This document shows, piece after piece, positions 1-5,097 of a DNA stretch of 5,097 nucleotides. Every line of letters begins with the position of its first letter. Within the stretch, counting starts at the first letter, position 1. A program made the position numbers and the translations under genes. Below the pieces are notes generated by a model. That model did not search any database. It worked only from the letters and a program-made list of their open reading frames with translations, and was not told the DNA's origin. Source of the stretch: Coriobacteriales bacterium (lineage in GTDB: Bacteria > Actinomycetota > Coriobacteriia > Coriobacteriales > QAMH01); NCBI GenBank assembly GCA_024408695.1, contig JAKSUU010000092.1, positions 1-5,097 on the forward strand. The letters run 5' to 3'.

Positions 1-203
1 TGAAAGTCTTACAAAAGATGACTTAGATGAAATTTGCGCAGATAAAGAGCTTTATATAGTTGAGGGCGAATGTCATAGTGCTTGGGTTAATTCTTTATTG
101 CTAAAAAACCAAGGCATTACTGATGAAACCCCAGATATCGCCCCTGGTTTAAGCTATTTTGAAAAAGATGAAAATGGTCATAAAACGGGTTATTTAATTG
201 AGA

Positions 204-241
204 TGACAGAGGCAAGAATTCTTTGAGCGTCTGCTAACGAT
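204..241 (+). other. Out-of-frame patch with premature TGA (two compensating indels)
   Basis: In the main frame this stretch reads EMTEARIL-stop-ASAND and does not resemble the paralogue. Read one base later from about 210, it gives RQEFFERLL, which lines up with FQEFNCGHM of the paralogue at exactly the expected column. From 239 the original frame again matches (DLTDEQI versus DITDEQI). Skipping one base near 209 and restoring one A near 236 gives twelve residues between the flanking Glu and Asp, the same number as in the paralogue. Either indel alone would also run into a stop (TGA at 224 or at 243), so the second does not rescue the first. Confidence 0.7.
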
Positions 242-1330
242 TTGACAGATGAACAAATTGAAAAATCAATTAAAAAATTTATTGATTATGAAAAAGAACA
301 GGGTGTAGTTGCTGCTTTTGAGGCTGGAACACCTATGCTGGGCGACTACCATGAACGTGTATATAAAATAATGCGCGAAATGGATAAAAGAGGTGAGTTA
401 CCAATACTAATTGATGGTTGTTATTCTGTTGCTGACCCACGAGATGTAGATAATGGCATCGAAAACGTTAAACGTTATCGTGATGAATTTGATACGGAAC
501 ACTTAAAAGCACGTACACTAAAAATTATGATGGATGGCACTCTTCCTGTTCACACTGCGTCTATAGTTGAACCATATGTTGACACTGGTACCTCTGGTGG
601 ACAGGTGCTCAATACAGATCAAGTTGTAGATATGCTTAAAAAACTAAACAAAGAAGGTTTAGACTTGCATGTTCATACTGTAGGAGAAGCTGCATCAAAA
701 ACCATACTTGATGGTGTAGAAATTGTAAAACGCGAACTTGGTGATGATTTTAAAGTCCAGGTTACATGCGCTCACTTAGAAAATCAACGAGATGAAGACC
801 TTGGTCGCTTTGCCGAACTTGGCGTTATTGCAAACTATACACCATGGTGGCATGCTGGTGGTGGCTCTGGCGGAAGCGGTACTGTTGAAGAAATGGCAGA
901 ACTTTTAGGACTAAAACGCGCTACCGATATGTATCGTTCTAAAACTGTATGGGACAGCGGTGCATTAGTAACATGGTCAAATGATTGTGTTGTGTTTGAA
1001 GATTTTGATGGTTGGAGCCCTTATCTTGGTATGGAAGGTGGCATGAGACGCCTTTTTGACGAACATTCTGCTGTTAATGAGGTCGAAAAACTGCACGAGA
1101 TGATTCCAACTGAAGAACAAAAGATGTCTATAGATGAAATGATTTTAGGCTACACAATTAATGGTGCTAAGCAGCTTAAAATTGCGGATAAAAAAGGATC
1201 CATCGAAGTTGGTAAAGATGCAGATTACTTAATCTTTGACGAAAATCTAACAGAAATAAGCCCAGTTGGGATTAGCCATGTTCGTCCTAAAGAAGTTTGG
1301 TTTGCAGGGGAGTTAGTTCACAAAAAATAA
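242..1330 (+). CDS. C-terminal open segment of the disrupted amidohydrolase
   Basis: This 362-residue open segment is what remains in frame after the TGA at 224-226, and automatic gene finding would call it from the TTG at 242. That TTG is probably not a real start. It has no Shine-Dalgarno sequence in front of it, and it encodes the Leu of a stretch (DLTDEQI) that continues homology from upstream (DITDEQI in the paralogue). Translated alone it would lack the N-terminal part of the barrel and the HxH metal ligands. It keeps the Lys, both distal His and the Asp of the metal site, but should not be active by itself. It also has a Gly/Ser-rich loop (HAGGGSGGSG, about 850-885), where the paralogue has a different Gly-containing loop. 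It is listed as the coding remnant of the larger disrupted gene, not as an independent gene. Confidence 0.6.
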   Translation: MTDEQIEKSIKKFIDYEKEQGVVAAFEAGTPMLGDYHERVYKIMREMDKRGELPILIDGCYSVADPRDVDNGIENVKRYRDEFDTEHLKARTLKIMMDGTLPVHTASIVEPYVDTGTSGGQVLNTDQVVDMLKKLNKEGLDLHVHTVGEAASKTILDGVEIVKRELGDDFKVQVTCAHLENQRDEDLGRFAELGVIANYTPWWHAGGGSGGSGTVEEMAELLGLKRATDMYRSKTVWDSGALVTWSNDCVVFEDFDGWSPYLGMEGGMRRLFDEHSAVNEVEKLHEMIPTEEQKMSIDEMILGYTINGAKQLKIADKKGSIEVGKDADYLIFDENLTEISPVGISHVRPKEVWFAGELVHKK

Positions 1331-1369
1331 AGATTATTGCTTTGCCGGTGAGCTAGTTCATAAAATAAG
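1329..1369 (+). pseudogene. Remnant 3' end of a third amidohydrolase copy
   Basis: Starting at the stop codon of the upstream gene, bases 1329-1364 read KDYCFAGELVHK. This nearly repeats that gene's own last residues, KEVWFAGELVHK (1289-1324), displaced by 40 bases and in a different frame. Over the FAGELVHK part, 20 of 24 bases match and all four differences are silent (Ala, Gly, Leu and His third or first positions). That pattern is expected of a paralogue that diverged under protein-level selection, not of a fresh duplication. The likely origin is deletion of a tandem third copy by recombination, leaving only its tail. It has no start or ribosome site of its own and is not expected to be translated. 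A decayed local duplication of the gene end is the alternative. Confidence 0.6.
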
Positions 1370-1392
1370 CTTTAATGAATTGCTTTCAATTT

Positions 1393-1398
1393 AAGGAG
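1393..1398 (+). promoter_or_regulatory. Ribosome binding site AAGGAG that fixes the start at 1407
   Basis: A perfect AAGGAG lies eight bases before the ATG at 1407, which is ideal spacing. An in-frame TTG at 1401 would leave only two bases, so the ATG is the real start. It is the only strong Shine-Dalgarno site in the window. Confidence 0.85.
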
Positions 1399-1406
1399 AG
1401 TTGACT

Positions 1407-3074
1407 ATGAAAGTTGATAAGATTTATAAAAATGCAAATGTTTTTACATCCGCAGCGCGAAATTTTCACGCCAGCGCTTTTGCTGTAAAGGACGGCAAGT
1501 TTGTTTTTGTAGGCGATGAAGCAGGTCTTGTAGATTACGAAGGTGATGTAGTTGACCTTGGTGGAAGATTTGTTATGCCAGGTATTATAGATTCTCATAT
1601 TCATATTGCGATAAATACTATTCTTGAATATACACCCGAACTCGTTCCGATTGTAGGTGATGGCAAACCTGAAATTTTAGATTTTATCCGTAGTTTTATA
1701 GCTGAAAATCCTGGTAGATCAATTTATAAATTTGTCCTTGGTTTTTATTTTTTGCATGGCGAAAAATTGACTTGTTGGGATTTAGATAAAATTACTACTG
1801 ATGCCCAAATTGTAATTATGGAATCAGTAGGTCACAGTGGTTGGGTTAACTCCAAAGTTTTGCATGACTTAAACGTGAGTGATGATATTGAAGATATTTC
1901 GCCTGGTTTAAGTCGTTATGACCGCGACCAGCAGGGAAGACTCACTGGTTTTGCAACAGAAGCAGCATTTCAAGAATTTAATTGTGGTCATATGAAGGAC
2001 ATTACTGATGAGCAAATTCGTGTTGCTATAAAACGTTTTTTTGATTATTGTGTCAAGATGGGTATTAGTTGCGTATTTGAAGCTGGCAGCCCAGAGGGCT
2101 TACATTACCACGATCGTATTATGCAAATTTTATGTGATATGGATGAGGAAGGCTTGGTTCCTATTAATATAGAAAGTAGCTATATGATAATGGATCCTCG
2201 TTCCATAGATAGTTGCATTGACGTTCTTAAAGACATGGATAAAAAGTATCATACTCAACACGTTCGTTGTCGCATCATGAAAATGATGATGGATGGTATT
2301 GAAAGTGGTCGCAGTGCTGCTCTTATTGATCCTTATGATGATGGAACATGTGGAGGTAGACTTACCGATGAAATTACACTTTCTAAATTACTTGTTAACT
2401 TAAATAAGGAAGGCATTGACTTTCATGTTCATACTGTGGGAGAACTTGCTGTTAAAACCGTGCTGGATGCCGTTGAGCTTGCTCAAAAAGAAATTGGCGG
2501 AAAGCTATTGATTAACGTTACATGTGCTCACCTTGGTGTTGTTCGCGATGAAGATATTTTGCGCTTTCAAACCCTTGATGTTATTGCAAATTACACTCCT
2601 TTATGGCATGGTGGAACTTCTATTCCTGGTGGCGTTGCTGCAGCCGTGGAACTTTTTGGAGATGTGCGCGGGCGCAATCTAAATAAAAGTGGCATGATGT
2701 GGCGTAATGGAACAATGGTTACTTTTTCAAGCGATAATATTTCATTTGGAGATTTTAGTAGTTGGAGTCCTTTCCAGGGAATGGAAGTTGGTATCTCTCG
2801 CAAGGATGTCACTCTTTCTCCTGTTCCTGGAGACTATTCCCAAGCCGAGTTTTACCCACCCGCAAGTGAATGCATGACAATTGAACAAATGCTAATTGGT
2901 TATACTATTAATGGTGCAAAACAACTTCACCTAGAACTTACCAAAGGTTCAATAGAAGTAGGCAAAGATGCTGATTACATTATTTTAAAAGAAAATTTGT
3001 TAAAAATTCCAGCGCAAGGCATGATGAATATAGTGCCAGAACAAGTCTTTTTTAAGGGTGTAAAAGTTAATTAA
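1407..3074 (+). CDS. YtcJ-like amidohydrolase family protein (Amidohydro_3)
   Basis: This 555-residue metal-dependent hydrolase should cleave C-N or related bonds in an amide-type substrate; known relatives include N-substituted formamide deformylase, but the substrate here cannot be deduced. An N-terminal beta-sandwich segment (about 1-58) leads into the TIM barrel with DSHIH (His64, His66). Then come GHSGWVNS (142-149), the TGFATEAA segment (180-187), KMMMDG (Lys292, candidate bridging Lys), HVHTVGE (His340, His342), TCAH (His375), SSD (Asp443) and the C-terminal GSIEVGKDADYIIL that closes the sandwich. Length is normal for the family and no metal ligand is missing. Glu346 stands where most relatives have Asp in the HxxGD motif, and the upstream paralogue shares this. 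There is no signal peptide, so it is probably cytosolic. It follows the disrupted paralogue by 76 bases and precedes the esterase-fold gene by 24, suggesting one transcript. Confidence 0.9.
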   Translation: MKVDKIYKNANVFTSAARNFHASAFAVKDGKFVFVGDEAGLVDYEGDVVDLGGRFVMPGIIDSHIHIAINTILEYTPELVPIVGDGKPEILDFIRSFIAENPGRSIYKFVLGFYFLHGEKLTCWDLDKITTDAQIVIMESVGHSGWVNSKVLHDLNVSDDIEDISPGLSRYDRDQQGRLTGFATEAAFQEFNCGHMKDITDEQIRVAIKRFFDYCVKMGISCVFEAGSPEGLHYHDRIMQILCDMDEEGLVPINIESSYMIMDPRSIDSCIDVLKDMDKKYHTQHVRCRIMKMMMDGIESGRSAALIDPYDDGTCGGRLTDEITLSKLLVNLNKEGIDFHVHTVGELAVKTVLDAVELAQKEIGGKLLINVTCAHLGVVRDEDILRFQTLDVIANYTPLWHGGTSIPGGVAAAVELFGDVRGRNLNKSGMMWRNGTMVTFSSDNISFGDFSSWSPFQGMEVGISRKDVTLSPVPGDYSQAEFYPPASECMTIEQMLIGYTINGAKQLHLELTKGSIEVGKDADYIILKENLLKIPAQGMMNIVPEQVFFKGVKVN

Positions 3075-3098
3075 TTTAATTTTTTTGTTGGTTTTGAA

Positions 3099-5084
3099 AT
3101 GAAAAAGTGGTTTACAGTTGATCACTTTATAATTGCTTTTATAGCTGCGGTTGTATGGGGTCTAGGTTTTAGTATCCCATCTGCATTAGATGCCCCTATT
3201 TGGGTTTGTGGGCTTTCTTCGTGTGTAATTGGCATGATTGGCGAGTTCATGATAGCAAAGCCAATAATGTATAGCAGATTTGTGCAGACCAGTCTTGTGA
3301 GAAAGCTTTTAGTTTTTGTAGCTTTTATTCTTGTTTTTTTATTATTCAATTTGCTGTCCGAAATATTTTTAGAAGAATCTTTGTTTGAACAATTAGTTGA
3401 AGAATTTGGTTGGGCAATTTTCTTTATTGTATTTGGTTTTGTTGTTAGCCTTATTGTTTCTGCGAATACTAAGAGAAAAATCAAAAAGAAATATGGCAAG
3501 GGAGAAGAAGGTTTTTGCTTTAATGCTAAAGAAATAGAATATATAAAAAGTTTAAATCAAGAAAATAAAGAAATTGTTGATGAATACAATAAGTCTTTAT
3601 CCGTAAAAATCAAATCTGGCATTTATGTAGGTGACAAAGAAAAAGATGTTATTTCATTTTGCGGGATTCCTTATGCAAAACCCCCTGTGAAAGATCTTAG
3701 GTGGAAGGCGCCTCAAGCGCTCGATGCGAGTGAAAAAGTGTTTGAGGCAAAACATTATGGACCATCTTCGATTCAAGTTAATTATGATGGCAATGCTTTG
3801 CAATTTCATCGTCAAAGTGAGGATTGTCTTTATCTTAATGTCTTTACGTCGAATATTCATCCTAAAGTAAAAAAGCCCGTTGTTGTTATTTTTCATGGTG
3901 GAGATTTTACTTTTGGTGGCTCGGCTAATCCGTTATGGGAACCTTGGCATTTTGCAGCAAACCATCCAGAATTTATAACGGTTAGTTTTAATTTTCGACT
4001 TGGACTTTTAGGTTTTATTGATTTTTCAGATATCCCAGGTGGAGAAAAAAGGCCTGATACTTGCAATCTGGGCTTGCTTGACCAGATTGCAGTTCTTGAA
4101 TGGGTAAAAGAAAATATTCATGCTTTTGGAGGTAATCCAGACAAGGTCACTGTTGTTGGTGATAATGCAGGTGCAATTTCTATTGGCTTGCTTGCAGCTT
4201 CAAATAGGGCAGCCGGTCTATTTAAAAAGGCAATTGTTATATCTGGAACGCCTCTTAGTTCAGAACTTGGACATTCTCTTTCTAAAGAATCAGCAGAACA
4301 GTTGTTTGATAGGGTCAATGCATCAAATATGGATGATTTATTGGCTTTGTCAGAAGATGAAATCTCTGAACTAACACAAGATTTAAAGGAGTATTTGGCT
4401 TTACCTTTGTGCGATGGCTCTTTAATTCCTAAAGATGTATATGCCGAGTATACAAAAGGTGTTGCAAAAGATATTCAGTTCATTTTAGGCTGTGCAGAAG
4501 ATAATGTTAATGCCTACGGCTCATCAATTGGGCGTGAGTTTGCTGAGATTGTTTACTACGAGATTGTAGAAGAATATTTAGAGCAACTTGAACCAAATAT
4601 TGCAAATGAACTAAGAAAATTCTTAGACTCCGAGATCGAGCGTGTTGGAAAAGCTCAGGCGCAGGTTAATTTTGTTAATTTATGTGTTGAAGTTGTTGCG
4701 ACTTTGACTTTTTCTGAAGCATTATGTAATGGTGGAAACGATGTGCGTGTGTTTTATTGGAATGTTCCTCCGCTTATCGATATGCTTGGTGCAGGAGGAC
4801 TAAATATTATTTGCACTATTTTAGGCAATAAAGAAGCTGCTGTTGCATATGGAAGTGCAGTTGCTAAAAATGTGCAAGATGTTTTACAAGCTCTTATTAA
4901 AAGCTTTATACTAGGAGAAGATAAAGTTGAAACTTTTGATAATCAAATTGAAATGGTTATGGCAATTGTTTGGGAAAAATTCCCTAAGTTTCTTTCAATT
5001 ACTAAGGATAAAATTCAGTTACAATCTTTAGAAGAGACAGTGCCAGCTGCCAAAACTGTGCTGGATGCTCTTAAAGCATCTTAA
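3099..5084 (+). CDS. Membrane-anchored type-B carboxylesterase-fold protein, probable pseudoenzyme
   Basis: The 661-residue protein has four hydrophobic segments (about 9-30, 33-53, 69-90, 104-122), a basic charged linker (123-168) and a full type-B carboxylesterase/cholinesterase-fold domain (about 169-661). Fold markers are FCGIPYAKPP (187-196), SEDCLYLNV (240-248), oxyanion-hole HGGDF (266-270), NLGLLDQIAVLEWVKENI (323-340) and FGGNPDKVTVVG (343-354). The nucleophile elbow reads GDNAGA instead of GxSAGA (Asn356, codon 4164-4166). The acid position in LGCAEDN is Asn469 and the His position in GAGGLN is Gly567, so no usual triad residue remains. Hydrolase activity is therefore unlikely; a binding, sensing or scaffold role is inference. 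Lys/Arg-rich stretches before helix 1, between helices 2 and 3, and after helix 4, with an acidic loop between 3 and 4, put both termini in the cytoplasm. No Shine-Dalgarno precedes the ATG, so translation may be weak or coupled to the upstream gene. The frame is fully open. Confidence 0.85.
   Translation: MKKWFTVDHFIIAFIAAVVWGLGFSIPSALDAPIWVCGLSSCVIGMIGEFMIAKPIMYSRFVQTSLVRKLLVFVAFILVFLLFNLLSEIFLEESLFEQLVEEFGWAIFFIVFGFVVSLIVSANTKRKIKKKYGKGEEGFCFNAKEIEYIKSLNQENKEIVDEYNKSLSVKIKSGIYVGDKEKDVISFCGIPYAKPPVKDLRWKAPQALDASEKVFEAKHYGPSSIQVNYDGNALQFHRQSEDCLYLNVFTSNIHPKVKKPVVVIFHGGDFTFGGSANPLWEPWHFAANHPEFITVSFNFRLGLLGFIDFSDIPGGEKRPDTCNLGLLDQIAVLEWVKENIHAFGGNPDKVTVVGDNAGAISIGLLAASNRAAGLFKKAIVISGTPLSSELGHSLSKESAEQLFDRVNASNMDDLLALSEDEISELTQDLKEYLALPLCDGSLIPKDVYAEYTKGVAKDIQFILGCAEDNVNAYGSSIGREFAEIVYYEIVEEYLEQLEPNIANELRKFLDSEIERVGKAQAQVNFVNLCVEVVATLTFSEALCNGGNDVRVFYWNVPPLIDMLGAGGLNIICTILGNKEAAVAYGSAVAKNVQDVLQALIKSFILGEDKVETFDNQIEMVMAIVWEKFPKFLSITKDKIQLQSLEETVPAAKTVLDALKAS
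5064..5080 (+). terminator. Small hairpin at the end of the esterase-fold gene, weak terminator candidate
   Basis: GATGCT (5064-5069) and AGCATC (5075-5080) form a perfect six-pair stem with a five-base loop, ending one base before the TAA stop. It is followed by TTAAATTTGATT, which is AT-rich but not a proper U tract, and the stem has only three G-C pairs. It may be a weak terminator or mere coincidence. A CAGGA at 5093-5097 could be the start of a ribosome site for a further gene beyond the window, which would argue for read-through. Confidence 0.2.
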
Positions 5085-5097
5085 ATTTGATTCAGGA

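Larger units (their letters stand above)
2..1330 (+). pseudogene. Disrupted YtcJ-like amidohydrolase (Amidohydro_3), 5' end outside window
   Basis: This is a metal-dependent hydrolase of the amidohydrolase superfamily, YtcJ/Amidohydro_3 branch, probably cytosolic; substrate unknown. The first visible residue aligns with about residue 119 of the downstream paralogue (1407-3074), so about 118 residues, including the HxH metal motif, lie upstream. A full protein would be near 560 residues. Visible family motifs are HSAWVNS near 80, KIMMDG (Lys at 521-523), HVHTVGE (His at 668 and 674), TCAH (His at 773-775), WSND (Asp at 983-985) and the C-terminal GSIEVGKDADYLIF. Identity to the paralogue is roughly 45% by eye. 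Reading is interrupted by an in-frame TGA at 224-226, inside a patch whose sense is in the next frame; everything on both sides is open and conserved. The disruption is therefore recent, or is a sequencing or assembly error. The family assignment is firm; pseudogene status is less so. Confidence 0.75.

Noticed and set aside
224..226. TGA read as Trp or Gly under an alternative genetic code.
   Set aside because: No other in-frame TGA occurs in the two long intact genes, and tryptophan is always TGG there.
224..251. In-frame TGA as a selenocysteine codon: it aligns with a Cys of the paralogue (FNCGHM), and CGTCTG (228-233) can pair with CAGATG (246-251).
   Set aside because: The residues around the TGA match the paralogue only in the other frame (QEFFERLL), so the Cys column is coincidental. 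The loop starts only about seven bases after the TGA and lacks an early G, unlike bacterial SECIS elements, and no catalytic role is known at this position.
1337..1366. Possible promoter for the second amidohydrolase: TTGCTT, 18-base spacer, TAAAAT.
   Set aside because: The -35 matches only three of six positions, and both elements lie largely within the paralogue-tail remnant, where AT-rich matches are expected by chance.
3079..3086. T run after the second amidohydrolase as an intrinsic terminator.
   Set aside because: No G+C-rich hairpin precedes it, and the next gene begins within 24 bases.
3122..3499. Minus-strand open frame of 125 codons opposite the membrane-helix region, and other antisense or alternate-frame open stretches (1386-1604, 2591-2812, 3654-3896, 4118-4318, 4120-4374).
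   Set aside because: All lie opposite or within strongly supported genes, lack recognisable domains, and give low-complexity or composition-driven sequence.
4120..4374. A frameshift near the esterase nucleophile elbow hiding a real catalytic Ser.
   Set aside because: Homology to the family runs unbroken on both sides of GDNAGA in one frame, so the Asn is a true substitution in this sequence and not a frame artefact.

Overview
The window is an AT-rich stretch (roughly 37-40% G+C by eye) carrying three genes, all on the + strand and closely spaced. They run as a disrupted amidohydrolase (from base 2, cut by the left edge, to 1330), an intact amidohydrolase (1407-3074), and a membrane-anchored protein with a type-B carboxylesterase fold (3099-5084). 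Low G+C, TAA stops, a strong AAGGAG ribosome site and TGG-only tryptophan suggest an ordinary-code, low-G+C bacterium. It could be an anaerobic Firmicute or a low-G+C coriobacterium. The window holds no marker gene that settles this.

Bases 1-1330 hold the C-terminal ~80% of an Amidohydro_3 (YtcJ-like) metal-dependent hydrolase. Its frame is interrupted by an in-frame TGA at 224-226. Comparison with the downstream paralogue shows that a patch of about 27 bases (about 210-236) makes sense only in the next frame. This points to two opposite one-base indels close together, and the rest of the gene is intact. Just past its stop, bases 1329-1364 repeat the coding sequence of its last residues with mostly silent differences. 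This looks like the tail of a third, lost paralogue.

Bases 1407-3074 encode the intact paralogue, with its metal-site residues in place. Its substrate cannot be read from the sequence.

Bases 3099-5084 encode the most unusual protein: four predicted membrane helices, a basic linker and a complete esterase-fold domain. The positions of all three catalytic residues are occupied by others (Asn356 for Ser, Asn469 for Glu, Gly567 for His), while the surrounding motifs and the oxyanion hole are kept. It is most likely a membrane-tethered pseudoenzyme, and charge distribution places the esterase-like domain on the cytoplasmic side.

The shared strand and short gaps (76 and 24 bases) suggest co-transcription. 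The working picture is a small hydrolase cluster that grew and shrank by tandem duplication, coupled to a non-catalytic, possibly ligand-sensing membrane protein. The functional link is inference.
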